Positions 11,726 through 19,116 are shown, counted from the first letter of the stretch. The stretch: DNA of 64,000 bases from Phytohabitans flavus (GCF_011764545.1 NZ_AP022870.1:6330001-6394000); one strand, 5' to 3'. The notes: generated by a model from the sequence alone, not told the origin. Made by a program: numbers and translations.

Positions 11726-11735
11726 GCAGATCAGG

Positions 11736-12284
11736 CTATGTGCGGCTCAGCACCGGTGCTTCTTGATTCCTGATCGGTCGGGCCACTTGTTCGCCCGGGT
11801 TCGTGATCGGTCTGGTCACTTGTTCGCCTGGGTTGGTGATTGGTCTGGTCACCTGTTTGCCTGGGTTTCTGATCGGTCTGGTCACCTGTTTCGCCTGGCA
11901 GGAGGGGATCCCCACGGTCGCGAGCGGGGCCTCGCGCCGGTAGGCGCTGGGCGGCACGCCGACAAGCTCCGTGAAGCGTGTGCTGAAAGTGCCCAGAGAC
12001 GAACAGCCAACCGCGAAACAGACTTCGGTGACGCTGAGGTCGCCACGACGCAGAAGCGCCATCGCACGCTCGATCCGCCGCGTCATCAGGTAGCTGTACG
12101 GCGACTCACCGTAGGCGGCCCGGAACTCGCGGCTGAGGTGCCCGGCCGACATGCTCACACCGCGAGCGAGCGCCTCGACATCGAGCGGCTGCGCGTACTC
12201 CCGGTCGATCCGATCGCGGACACGCCGCAGCCGCGCGAGGTCGCGCCGGTGCTGGTCGGCGGCGGATCGGCTGGTCACGCCCAC
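11736..12284 (-). CDS. AraC-family regulator with an expanded repetitive C-terminus
   Basis: A 182-residue regulator. The AraC DNA-binding domain fills residues about 18-115 with both helix-turn-helix units (LARGVSMSAGHLSREFRAAYG and VCFAVGCSSLGTFSTRFTEL). There is no separate ligand-binding domain. The last 50 residues are four near-copies of an 11-residue unit, (K/E)QVTRPI(T/R)NPG, encoded by 33-bp DNA repeats. Relatives of this compact AraC type commonly end once in a similar IPxC...VTRP..NREA tail (from memory), so this one looks multiplied. It is probably co-transcribed with the downstream VOC gene. The start is a GTG; a second GTG two codons later is possible. Confidence 0.8.
   Translation of the reverse strand: MGVTSRSAADQHRRDLARLRRVRDRIDREYAQPLDVEALARGVSMSAGHLSREFRAAYGESPYSYLMTRRIERAMALLRRGDLSVTEVCFAVGCSSLGTFSTRFTELVGVPPSAYRREAPLATVGIPSCQAKQVTRPIRNPGKQVTRPITNPGEQVTRPITNPGEQVARPIRNQEAPVLSRT
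11771..11900. repeat. 33-bp tandem repeat, about 3.9 copies, inside the AraC gene
   Basis: Units begin at 11771, 11804, 11837 and 11870, each starting TGAT(C/T)GGTC and differing at a few positions. The period is a multiple of three, so copy-number change keeps the frame of the regulator. Confidence 0.9.
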
Positions 12285-12330
12285 GATCGTGCCACCTCGC
12301 GCTCGGGTCGCCTAGTGTCGGCCGCGCTGG

Positions 12331-13050
12331 TCACGCCTTTGGCCTTGCCGCTTCGAGTTCGCGGGCGCCCAGCATCGCCGGGGTCCCGGACGCCGGACGC
12401 CGCAGCACGGCCAGCACCGCGATCGGGAGCAGCAGCAGTGTCAGTACGCCCGACAGCGCGAGCCCGCCGACAACTCCGGTCAGCTCGATCAGCGGTCCGC
12501 CGGCGGCCAGGCCGAGTGGGGCCGCCACCGTGGCCACGATCACGCCGCCCAGCACCGGCCCGACGATGAAGAGCGCGAACGTCGCATTCAGCCCGAGCAG
12601 GCCGTTGACCGCGAACTGCCCACTCTCCCCCGCCATCGACGTCGCCAGCAGACGCCGGCTGCTCGACCCGGTGGTGCGGACTATCGCGCCGAAGAGGAGA
12701 CCGACGATCAGCACCGGCAACGTGAGCCGTTCGGTGACGGCCAGGACGCCGAGGGTGGCAAAGGTCAGCGCCCGCAGCACGCAATCGGCGATCAGGAGGG
12801 TACGCGGCGGCACGCTCACCCGGCCCAGCCCAATGGCCAGCGCGAGGAGACTGGACAGCACGAACGGCGCGGCCTCCACCAGCCCGATCGCGATCGCCTT
12901 CGGAACGCCGCCGTGGATGGACAGCGTCTGCACGGGCATCGCCACGATGATCATGCCGGTACCGGCGTCGGCCGGCAGGTCACCCAGCAGAAGCCCGGCC
13001 ACACGCCGGTCGCGCAGCACCTCACGGTACGACCGGTTGGTGATGTCCAT
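12331..13050 (-). CDS. half-size MFS-type membrane protein
   Basis: A 239-residue membrane protein with about six hydrophobic helices. The opening (RSYREVLRDRRVAGLLLGDLPADAGTGM) and the loop GSSSRRLLATSMAGESGQF resemble the N-terminal half of a major facilitator transporter, whose normal length is about 400 residues with 12 helices. The protein ends in a short polar tail and the next gene begins 47 bases on, so the second half is absent rather than shifted into another frame. It may be a decaying transporter or work as a dimer. Confidence 0.6.
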   Translation of the reverse strand: MDITNRSYREVLRDRRVAGLLLGDLPADAGTGMIIVAMPVQTLSIHGGVPKAIAIGLVEAAPFVLSSLLALAIGLGRVSVPPRTLLIADCVLRALTFATLGVLAVTERLTLPVLIVGLLFGAIVRTTGSSSRRLLATSMAGESGQFAVNGLLGLNATFALFIVGPVLGGVIVATVAAPLGLAAGGPLIELTGVVGGLALSGVLTLLLLPIAVLAVLRRPASGTPAMLGARELEAARPKA

Positions 13051-13236
13051 GGCCGCTCACGCTAGTTGCGGCGGCGCGACCCGCGCTTCTCGATTCCTGA
13101 TGGGTCGGCGCCTTGCGGTGCTCCGCAACCCGCTTGATAGCAGTGGAGAGGTCGCGAGGCCATTCTGTACCGTGACGACCGCCGGTGGGCCCGTAATCGG
13201 CTCGCCGGGGAATGGGGCGATCGCTAGCCTCGTCGG

Positions 13237-13653
13237 GTGACCGCCGACCTGCCGACGTTCGAGCTCGCCTTTCCCGGCCCGCTACGCGACCAGCTGGTCA
13301 CTGCCGTCCTCGATGGGACCAAGACCACCACCACCGGGCTGCTCCAGGACTACGAAATCGACGGCGAGCCCCTGCCTGTCGTGGGCGCCCAAGCCGCTGT
13401 GGTCGATTCCGCCGGCCGCCGGGTCGCCGTTATCGAAGTGACCGAGGTGCGGGTGTGCCGACTTGGCGACGTCGATTTCGACCACGCCCGCGACGAAGGC
13501 GAAGGCGATGACTCGGTCGCGGCCTGGCGAGCAGGGCACGAGGACTACTGGCACGGAACGGACTACCGAGGCTGGCTGGGCAACCCGGAGTTCGCCGTAA
13601 ACGACGACACCCCGGCCGTGCTTCAGCGGTTCCGTCTCGTTGCGGTGCTCTGA
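13237..13653 (+). CDS. ASCH-domain protein
   Basis: A 138-residue protein matching the ASCH fold: the basic substrate-binding segment LDGTKTTTTGLL near the start, the VGAQAAVVDSAGRRVAVIEVTEV strand region and a final QRFRLV strand. ASCH proteins bind RNA or modified nucleosides and some are amidohydrolases acting on N4-acetylcytidine. The gene starts at a GTG and is monocistronic, converging on the arginase-family gene. Confidence 0.8.
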   Translation: MTADLPTFELAFPGPLRDQLVTAVLDGTKTTTTGLLQDYEIDGEPLPVVGAQAAVVDSAGRRVAVIEVTEVRVCRLGDVDFDHARDEGEGDDSVAAWRAGHEDYWHGTDYRGWLGNPEFAVNDDTPAVLQRFRLVAVL

Positions 13654-13671
13654 TCCTCCCGATTGAGGGAC

Positions 13672-13703
13672 GCGCCTGCCGAACGCTCGCGATCGGCGGG
13701 CGC
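13672..13703. terminator. hairpin between convergent genes, likely bidirectional terminator
   Basis: An 11-bp stem (GCGCCTGCCGA / TCGGCGGGCGC, one G-T pair) with a 10-base loop lies between the stops of the ASCH and arginase-family genes. There is no T run, as is common in high-GC actinobacteria. Confidence 0.55.
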
Positions 13704-13732
13704 GCCGGGCGGTGACCTTCCGCTATCCGAGT

Positions 13733-14545
13733 TCAGCTACGAGCTGGTTCGTGCCATGCCAGGTCGGTGCCGAGCGCTCGGGCGAGCCGGGTGATTGTCT
13801 CGCGTGTGGCCTGGTCGCTGACGTGCTCGGGTAGCCAGGCGCAGGCGATGCCGGCGGCTGCCACGTCGGCGGTGGCGCACACGGCGGCCAGGCATTCCTC
13901 GATCTGGGTGAGGGAGGGTCCGGGGCCCGAGGGAAAGCGCAGGCCGGGCAGTTGCGCGCTGTCGATGACATCGATGTCGAGGTGCAGGTAGACCGGCGTG
14001 CCGCCGATCTCGTGGAGCGCGGAGGTGATCGCGGCGGGATCGGCGGGCACGCGGCGGACCTGGCTGGCGGTCAGGGCGTCGCGCTCGGCGGGGTCGAGGT
14101 CCCTGGCGTCAGCGAGCACGACGCTGGTCTCGGCTACCGGCCGCAACCCGAGCGCATCGCCGAAGAGCCCGGGTGTCCGGCCGGTCAGCATGGCCAGCGC
14201 CATGCCGCCGAGGTAGCCGCTGGCCGTGATGGCGGGGGTGTTGAAGTCGCCGTGGGCGTCCAGCCATACCACTGCCAGGTCGCGATGGCGGCGCTGTAGC
14301 CCGGCCACCGCTGCCCGGGCGGTGGGGCAGTCGCCGGTGAGCAGCAGTGGCCTGTTGGCCCGCGCTGCCGCCTCGGCGACCTCCTGGTGCAGCAGGTCCA
14401 TCCGGCCGGGGACGGGGCCGGCCGGAAGGGACGGGCAGATCGTCTCGGTCACACCGGCTGGGACCGGGAAGGCCGGGATGTGCTCGTCGAGGTGCCAGGG
14501 CGCGACGATGGGGTCCCAGGTGCGGCCGGTGCTGTGGTCAGCCAT
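13733..14545 (-). CDS. arginase/agmatinase-family protein with an altered first metal motif
   Basis: A 270-residue ureohydrolase-fold protein. The metal ligands of the second and third motifs are present: Asp96, His98 and Asp100 in LDAHGDFNTP, and Asp190/Asp192 in LDIDVID. The first motif, usually GGDH, reads TGDCP at residues 70-74, so one histidine ligand is replaced by Cys73. The enzyme may use a different metal arrangement or substrate. I start it at ATG 14545 because AAGGAG lies 9 bases upstream; the longer open frame runs into gntR. It overlaps the gntR stop by 8 bases, suggesting translational coupling. Confidence 0.75.
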   Translation of the reverse strand: MADHSTGRTWDPIVAPWHLDEHIPAFPVPAGVTETICPSLPAGPVPGRMDLLHQEVAEAAARANRPLLLTGDCPTARAAVAGLQRRHRDLAVVWLDAHGDFNTPAITASGYLGGMALAMLTGRTPGLFGDALGLRPVAETSVVLADARDLDPAERDALTASQVRRVPADPAAITSALHEIGGTPVYLHLDIDVIDSAQLPGLRFPSGPGPSLTQIEECLAAVCATADVAAAGIACAWLPEHVSDQATRETITRLARALGTDLAWHEPARS

Positions 14546-15269
14546 GGGTTGTCTCTCCTTCTGCGCGGTGGGCGAGTTGTTTCCGCTGGGCGAGCAGGTC
14601 GAGCAGCTGTTGCAGCTCGGCAGCGCCGGCGTGCAGGTGTGCGGTGAGCTCGGCGCGGGCTTGTGCCGGGCTGCGGTGCAGTGCGTCAAGTAGCTGGCGG
14701 TGGTCGTCTGCGGTGCGGCCGAGTTCGCGGCGAGAGCGCTCGGCCAGCGCAAGGGCGAGGCGCTGCTCTTGCTGGAGTTGGAGGTAGAAGCGGCGCAGCC
14801 GCGGGCTGCCGGTGGCCGCGACAAGGGTGGCGTGGAAGAGCCGGTCACCGTCGAGCACGGCGGCGGTGTCGCCGCGGTGGAAGGCGTGTTCTATCTGCTC
14901 AACCAGATCGGCTAGATCCGCGTAGACCGCCGGATCGCGGTGCTCGGTGAGGGCGTCCACTCCGGCCAGCTCCAGGGCGGCGCGGGCAGCGTAGATGTCG
15001 GCGACATCCTCCGCGGTGCTCTCGGTGACTACGATGCCGCGGTTCATCTGGTAGCGGACCAGGCCCTCGCTGGCGAGGACCCGTGCGGCTTCGCGGACGG
15101 TGCTGCGGGATACGGCGAGTTCGGCGGCCAAGGCGGCTTCGCGCAGCGGGGTGCCCGGCAGCAGCCGACCGGACAAGATCGCCTGCCGGACGGCGTCGGC
15201 GGCCTGGTCGGTGGTGCTCTGCCGCTGGATATTCGCACCCAGGCCGGTGATCGGGCTCGTCTCGGTCAC
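14538..15269 (-). CDS. GntR-family (FadR/FCD subfamily) regulator
   Basis: A 243-residue transcription factor. Residues about 20-85 form the winged helix (LREAALAAELAVSRSTVREAARVLASEGLV) and residues about 95-225 the all-helical FCD ligand-binding domain, with the metal-site residues of LFHATLVAATG and HRQLLDAL. Such regulators sense small acids or amino-acid derivatives. Its start overlaps the preceding cyclodeaminase remnant by 4 bases and its end overlaps the arginase-family gene by 8, so the three read as one operon about arginine/ornithine-type metabolism. Confidence 0.85.
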   Translation of the reverse strand: MTETSPITGLGANIQRQSTTDQAADAVRQAILSGRLLPGTPLREAALAAELAVSRSTVREAARVLASEGLVRYQMNRGIVVTESTAEDVADIYAARAALELAGVDALTEHRDPAVYADLADLVEQIEHAFHRGDTAAVLDGDRLFHATLVAATGSPRLRRFYLQLQQEQRLALALAERSRRELGRTADDHRQLLDALHRSPAQARAELTAHLHAGAAELQQLLDLLAQRKQLAHRAEGETTHG

Positions 15270-15544
15270 GAGTCTCCCAGCGGCACGTCCCGGCCGGCGC
15301 CGTGCTCATCGCCGAGCCGGTCAGCGAGGGCGGCCACCGCCGCGTCCTGAACGCCCAGGCCGGTCAGGTCGGCCGCGATCAGCTCATCGTCGGCGGTGCG
15401 GCCGGCCAGCCGCACCGACGCCACGGCGGGCAGCTCGCCGCACACCGAGCCCACGTCCAGCAGGCCGGCCTCCAGCGCGTGGTGCGGCTCGCCTGACGCT
15501 GTGGCGGCGTCGATGCTGTCCGGCACGTACTTGCCCGCCGCCAC
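15266..15544 (-). pseudogene. C-terminal remnant of ornithine cyclodeaminase/mu-crystallin family
   Basis: A 92-residue frame that matches only the last quarter of ornithine cyclodeaminase-family enzymes: GKYVPDSIDAA, HHALEAGLLD, GELPAV and AGRTADDELIAADLTGLGVQDAAVA. The NAD-binding core of roughly 230 residues is missing, and the DNA upstream is an unrelated gene on the other strand, so this is a true truncation, not a frameshift. It keeps a good ribosome-binding site (GGAGGCG) before a GTG and overlaps gntR by 4 bases, so it may still be translated. The full enzyme would have converted ornithine to proline, next to an arginase-like protein. Confidence 0.8.
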
Positions 15545-15627
15545 AAGCCGCCTCCGTTGAAGCCCGGTCTATCGCGCACTAGATTGCCATATTGTCCGGC
15601 AATCCGGCAAGACAACGGGAGCGATGC

Positions 15628-16152
15628 ATGTCCGTGCCCGGGCTGCGCCGCGAGGACCTCCCCGTCCTGGACCGGCTTCTTTGCATGGCTTGGGAGTGGG
15701 TCGCGCCGGTCGTGACGGGGACCGCGGGCGTCGTGGGCGTGGTGTTCACGTGGTTCGCCGGCGCCCAGGGACGCAAGCACACCGAGCGGATGATCGAGCA
15801 GACGCGCCTGGCCGACGACCGAACCCGGCTCCTGAACGAGCGCAAAGACGCCTACCTCACGGCGCTGCGGACCATCGAGCTCCGGAAACGTCGGGAGCGG
15901 TATCGGGAGCGGGGAAAGCTGGAGAGAATCCAGCAGCTTGACGAGCGCTGGCCGAAGGCAGAGCGAGTCCACATGGAGATGGAAGCGCTGATCGGGATCC
16001 GGGCCTTCGGCAGCAAGCGGGTACTCGATCTCGCAGACCGGTGGTACGACGCCGACGAGGCCGGCGACGCGAAAGCCAGTACAGAACTCGTCGAACAGCT
16101 CCAACAGGCCATCCGCGCGGAACTGCACGGTGGGGCACAAGCAGACCGATAG
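15628..16152 (+). CDS. single-pass membrane protein with cytoplasmic coiled coil, function unknown
   Basis: A 174-residue protein with one membrane helix (about residues 16-42, WEWVAPVVTGTAGVVGVVFTWF) followed by a long charged helical region (RTIELRKRRERYRERGKLERIQQLDERWPKAER) likely to form a coiled coil. I do not recognise the family. The ATG at 15628 has CGGGAG 6 bases upstream. It reads away from the cyclodeaminase remnant and sits just outside the left boundary of the decayed integrative element, so it may have arrived in the event that truncated the cyclodeaminase gene. Confidence 0.65.
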   Translation: MSVPGLRREDLPVLDRLLCMAWEWVAPVVTGTAGVVGVVFTWFAGAQGRKHTERMIEQTRLADDRTRLLNERKDAYLTALRTIELRKRRERYRERGKLERIQQLDERWPKAERVHMEMEALIGIRAFGSKRVLDLADRWYDADEAGDAKASTELVEQLQQAIRAELHGGAQADR

Positions 16153-16170
16153 ACGCCGCACCGGATGGAA

Positions 16171-16249
16171 CTGATCGGTTGATCAGGCCGTTGAGCTGCT
16201 GAAACTCTGGAGCGGGCGACGAGAATCGACCTCGCACCGTCAGTTTGGA
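16171..16249. repeat. att-like direct repeat: copy of the 3' half of tRNA-Gly(TCC)
   Basis: Seventy-nine bases here match 17947-18024 with two substitutions and one single-base indel. The second copy is the 3' half of an intact tRNA-Gly, from the anticodon through the CCA and 36 bases beyond. Duplication of a tRNA 3' end is the hallmark of tyrosine-integrase insertion, making this the distal attachment site. Confidence 0.85.
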
Positions 16250-16638
16250 CGCCCATTCTCGGGCATCGCGGTATGTCTATTTCGCCTGGCTGATGCCTGT
16301 GTCGTCGTGCCCGTTCGTGACCTCTGTGGACACCGCCTTCTGGCACGGGGATGGCACGCCGGATCTTGCGCGGATTGCCGCTGCTACATGGGTTTCCGCC
16401 CGGACCGTAGGTCCGGGGCGGCTTGCCGTGGCGGCGGCTCACCGCGCACAGCTGGCGGTGATGGGCGGGATCTCCCCGGTCGGGCCGGGCTCGTCCCAGC
16501 GGTGAACGTCCGGCGCCCCAGATTGGCACAACTTTTCTCGGGCGAGCCGCCTTCGAAGACCGAGGGCCAGCGAAGCCGCCGCCCGACCCCTCTAGCCTCC
16601 TGCGTCACACGTTCCTCGCGACGGCGGCGCCGGATACC
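16250..16638. other. no supported gene inside the island
   Basis: About 390 bases between the left att copy and the protease stop. Short open frames exist on both strands, but none has a ribosome-binding site or a recognisable product. Confidence 0.4.
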
Positions 16639-17433
16639 TCACGGGAAGGTTTGACCTGACGAGGTCAGCACCCGTGGTCCGATCACGTCCTTGATCCAGG
16701 GCACGATGACGTCGATCCGCGCGGTGGTCTCGTCCAGAACGTGCGGGCAGCTCGGCCCGCTGCTGACCACGGCCACAACCGTCGGCCCGCCAGGGTGCCG
16801 CTCGGAGAAGAACGGGCCACCCGAGTCGTACGGACATGGGGTGGTGTTCCGCTGCGGCGCATAACCGGTCATACCCAGCGTGGCCGCGTTCACGGTCGTG
16901 AGCTGGAGCTGGCCGGTGCGTAGCCGGGTCGACGGCGTCGGGTTCTGGCTGGTAATCGAGCCGTAGCCGGTGAGCCGCAACACATCGCCGACCTCCGGTG
17001 CCGTATGACTCAGCCGCAGCGGCCGGATGTCGGCGATCCATTTGTCGATCCTTGCCAGCGCCACGTCGTTGGTCGGCGACTGTCGGACTGCGACCACGGT
17101 GACGACGTGCCCGCCGGTGCCGCCCAGGTCGGTACGGCCGACCGTCGCGGTGGTCAGGTCGGCCACCGGCCGGTCCACCCTTACGCCGTTGGCGTCGCGG
17201 AAGCAGTGCCCGGCGGTGAGCACCCACTGGGGCGCAATCAAAGAGCCGGAGCAGGCGCTGTTGCGGCGTCCGCCGTCCGCGGTCGGGATGCCGGTCATCG
17301 TCAGCTTCACCGAGAACCGGTACTGGCCGATCGGCACTTCCTCGCCGTTGGCGATGGCGTTGGCTGGTGCGGCGTGCGCGACGAGAGCCAGTACCGCCAG
17401 GCCGAGTACGGCCGTGAGCCTCCTAGTCCACAT
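16639..17433 (-). CDS. secreted trypsin-like serine protease (S1 family)
   Basis: A 264-residue protein. An N-terminal signal peptide (TRRLTAVLGLAVLALVAHAAPANA) precedes a mature domain starting IANGEEVPIGQYRF, where trypsins have IVGG. The catalytic triad is present: His in LTAGHCF, Asp in TNDVALARI and Ser in CPYDSGGP; the usual Gly before Asp-Ser is Tyr. The start at 17433 is chosen because the signal peptide begins there; upstream codons extend the frame but add no feature. It is the only intact cargo gene between the two tRNA-Gly repeats. Confidence 0.85.
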   Translation of the reverse strand: MWTRRLTAVLGLAVLALVAHAAPANAIANGEEVPIGQYRFSVKLTMTGIPTADGGRRNSACSGSLIAPQWVLTAGHCFRDANGVRVDRPVADLTTATVGRTDLGGTGGHVVTVVAVRQSPTNDVALARIDKWIADIRPLRLSHTAPEVGDVLRLTGYGSITSQNPTPSTRLRTGQLQLTTVNAATLGMTGYAPQRNTTPCPYDSGGPFFSERHPGGPTVVAVVSSGPSCPHVLDETTARIDVIVPWIKDVIGPRVLTSSGQTFP

Positions 17434-17663
17434 AGGCCGATTAAACCCCAGCTTGTCCAGCTTCCGCAGGCCCGCAAGCACGACTGTGCACATTGGCGCG
17501 GCCTTGCAGCACGCAACGACAGGCAGCTACGCGCCAACCGAGCTAGCGGCAACCCTCCCGCATCCCCCACCGGCGCACGCCACAGCTAATGACATAGCCG
17601 TAGAACGGGGAGGAACCGTGATGAGCACGCGAGTGCCGACGCCGGACGAAAGAGGGTAAGCAG

Positions 17664-17950
17664 GGCCGCTACCGCAGCAAGCCCGAGACGGGCGCCGACG
17701 AAGACCGCGTCGTTGACCTGGACGTGCTCTCGGTCGAGGCGCTCCGAAGTGGCGTAGGACACAGCTGAGGGAGCAGCTCCGGTGGGGTCCGGCCTACGCC
17801 AAGCCGATCGACGAGCACGGCGATCTTGTCTTCACCACCGAGGGCGGCAGCCCGCTCGACCCCGGGCAGACCTACACGCGATTCATCCGCCTGGTCAAGG
17901 AGGCCGGGCTGTCACACCTCATCGCCATGCGGGTCGGTAGATCCGACTGA
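17664..17950 (+). pseudogene. decayed tyrosine recombinase (phage-type integrase) fragment
   Basis: Read with one frameshift near 17752, this encodes the middle of a tyrosine integrase: SKPETGADEDRVVDLDVLSVEALR, then RRTQLREQLRWG, then DLVFTTEGGSPLDPGQTYTRF and KEAGL. The N-terminal DNA-binding part and the C-terminal HxxR/Tyr catalytic part are missing. It ends against the 3' end of the intact tRNA-Gly, the usual position of an integrase next to its attachment site. Confidence 0.75.
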
Positions 17951-18024
17951 TCGTTGATCAGGCCGTTGAGCTGCTAAAACTCTGGAGCGGGCGACGAGAA
18001 TCGAACTCGCACCGTCAGTTTGGA
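17947..18024. repeat. att-like direct repeat overlapping the intact tRNA-Gly
   Basis: Partner of 16171-16249. Here the repeat merges into a complete tRNA-Gly(TCC), so integration rebuilt the host tRNA at this end. The two copies bound about 1.8 kb. Confidence 0.85.
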
Positions 18025-18056
18025 AGACTGAAGCTCTGCCATTGAGCTACGCCCGC
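17983..18056 (-). tRNA. tRNA-Gly(TCC), stand-alone gene
   Basis: Full cloverleaf with 7-bp acceptor GCGGGCG/CGCCCGC, anticodon loop CTTCCAA on stem TCAGT/ACTGA, T-loop TTCGATT, T73 and encoded CCA. It is the attachment target of the decayed element and differs in body sequence from the array tRNA-Gly(TCC). Confidence 0.97.
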
Positions 18057-18187
18057 GTGCGCCCCGACCACGACGGGGTGCGCCACCAGAGTACTGGGTC
18101 GGAGCCGCCCGTTGCGCGCGGCATCATGCGCCCCGCCGTGGGGTGTTGCGCCAAACGTTAAGTGGACCGCTTAGACTTCTCAGCGCA

Positions 18188-18264
18188 CGGGGTGTAGCGC
18201 AGCTTGGTAGCGCACTCGCTTTGGGAGCGAGGGGCCGTGGGTTCAAATCCCGCCACCCCGACCA
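18188..18264 (+). tRNA. tRNA-Pro(TGG), stand-alone gene
   Basis: Acceptor CGGGGTG/CACCCCG, anticodon stem-loop CTCGC-TTTGGGA-GCGAG, T-loop TTCAAAT, A73 and encoded CCA. It is transcribed divergently from the neighbouring tRNA-Gly and toward the end of the tRNA array. Confidence 0.97.
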
Positions 18265-18271
18265 CCGTACG

Positions 18272-18300
18272 GCCCTGACCAGCCAAAAGCCGGCCAGGGC
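18272..18300. terminator. hairpin between tRNA-Pro and the array's distal ORF
   Basis: A 12-bp stem with two mismatches (GCCCTGACCAGC / GCCGGCCAGGGC) and a CAAAA-type loop, between convergent transcripts. No T run. Confidence 0.45.
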
Positions 18301-18322
18301 ATCGATCACGGCGCCGTGTTCA

Positions 18323-18640
18323 CTACGCCATCCGGGCCATCGGCGCCGGGCGCGCCTGGGAGACCCTGCCCCACTCCGAACCGCTTCGGAGCCGCCGCGA
18401 CAGCATGTAAGCCACCTCCTCCACCGGGTCGACGCGGCCGTCCAGCGTGAGATTCGCTACGAAGGTTTCGCCGCGCCGCGAGGTCCGCGGCGAGGCAGCC
18501 GGCCGCCGGTTGCCCGAGCGGCAGGCGAGCGTGAGGGCGAGGAAGGGCCACGCGGTGCCCGCGCTGGCCACCACGGCCACTTCCTCGGTACGCAGCCTCG
18601 ATCCCAGCGAGGCGCGCATCCTGTAAAGAACGGTCAACAC
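18323..18640 (-). CDS. 105-residue protein at the 3' end of the tRNA array, unknown
   Basis: Not a family I recognise. The GTG at 18640 is preceded by GGAAGGAGGT with an 8-base spacer, one of the best Shine-Dalgarno sequences in the window, which argues for real translation. The product begins LTVLYRMRASLGSRLRTEEVAVV, has a hydrophobic stretch (AWPFLALTLA) and a basic region, then TFVANLTLDGRVDPVEEVAYMLSRRL. It follows the last array tRNA by 66 bases on the same strand and is probably the final cistron of the array transcript. Confidence 0.55.
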   Translation of the reverse strand: MLTVLYRMRASLGSRLRTEEVAVVASAGTAWPFLALTLACRSGNRRPAASPRTSRRGETFVANLTLDGRVDPVEEVAYMLSRRLRSGSEWGRVSQARPAPMARMA

Positions 18641-18706
18641 GGTTCGGTACCTCCTTCCTCTTCGGTCTTTGCCGGGCGCTCCACGGCGGAGCTTCCGGCG
18701 GAAACG

Positions 18707-18780
18707 TCGTGAGCCCCGGTGTCGATCCGGGCACACCGTCCTTATGAGGGACGGCCGAGCAGCCAACGCCCGCGCTCACG
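18707..18780 (-). tRNA. tRNA-Met(CAT), degenerate, last in the array
   Basis: Perfect 7-bp acceptor CGTGAGC/GCTCACG, anticodon stem-loop CGTCC-CTCATAA-GGACG, T-arm CCCGG-ATCGACA-CCGGG (loop lacks the usual TT) and A73. No encoded CCA. The D-arm is unusual. It could be elongator Met or, if C34 is lysidinylated, Ile. Confidence 0.7.
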
Positions 18781-18810
18781 GCAGTCCACAGTGGATGGCA
18801 ATCGCACGCG

Positions 18811-18882
18811 TGCCCCCGGGAGGAGTCGAACCTCCGGCCTTCCGCTTCGGAGACGGACGCGCTTCCGCTGCGCTACGAGGGC
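18811..18882 (-). tRNA. tRNA-Arg(CCG)
   Basis: Acceptor GCCCTCG/CGGGGGC, anticodon stem-loop TCCGT-CTCCGAA-GCGGA, T-loop TTCGACT on GGAGG/CCTCC, A73, no CCA. Confidence 0.93.
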
Positions 18883-18885
18883 ATG

Positions 18886-18956
18886 TGCAGGCGGCAGGAG
18901 TCGAACCCACGGGCTACTGCTTTACAGGCAGCGCCTCACACCGCATGAGCGCCTGC
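18886..18956 (-). tRNA. tRNA-Tyr(GTA) on a class I scaffold
   Basis: Acceptor GCAGGCG/CGCCTGC, anticodon stem-loop GCTGC-CTGTAAA-GCAGT, A73, no CCA. The variable region is only 5 bases (AGCCC), whereas bacterial tRNA-Tyr normally has a long class II arm. The D-stem seems to start without the usual two linker bases. Confidence 0.85.
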
Positions 18957-18961
18957 TTTGG

Positions 18962-19036
18962 GGTAGCCACGGGGAGTCGAACCCGCGCCTTCCAGAGCCA
19001 CAATCTGGCGTGCACCTCCGGTACACCACAGCTACC
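18962..19036 (-). tRNA. tRNA-His(GTG)
   Basis: Anticodon stem-loop CCAGA-TTGTGGC-TCTGG. The extra 5' G (G-1) faces C73, the histidine identity pair. Acceptor GTAGCTG/TGGCTAC contains two wobbles. The T-stem has mismatches. No CCA. Confidence 0.9.
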
Positions 19037-19037
19037 G

Positions 19038-19109
19038 TGCCCGCGGAGGGTGTCGAACCCCCGGCCCCCGCTTTGTAAGAGCGGTGCTCTTCCGTTGAGC
19101 TACACGGGC
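19038..19109 (-). tRNA. tRNA-Val(TAC)
   Basis: Acceptor GCCCGTG/CGCGGGC, anticodon stem-loop CCGCT-CTTACAA-AGCGG, T-loop TTCGACA, A73, no CCA. Confidence 0.95.
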
Positions 19110-19116
19110 AATGACG

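Noticed and set aside
12331..13050. Frameshift as the reason for the half-size MFS protein
   Set aside because: No continuation of an MFS second half is found in any frame downstream; the AraC gene begins 47 bases after the stop.
18121..18187. A sigma-70-type promoter for the stand-alone tRNA-Pro
   Set aside because: TTGCGC and TAGACT are present but 20 bases apart, too far for confidence.
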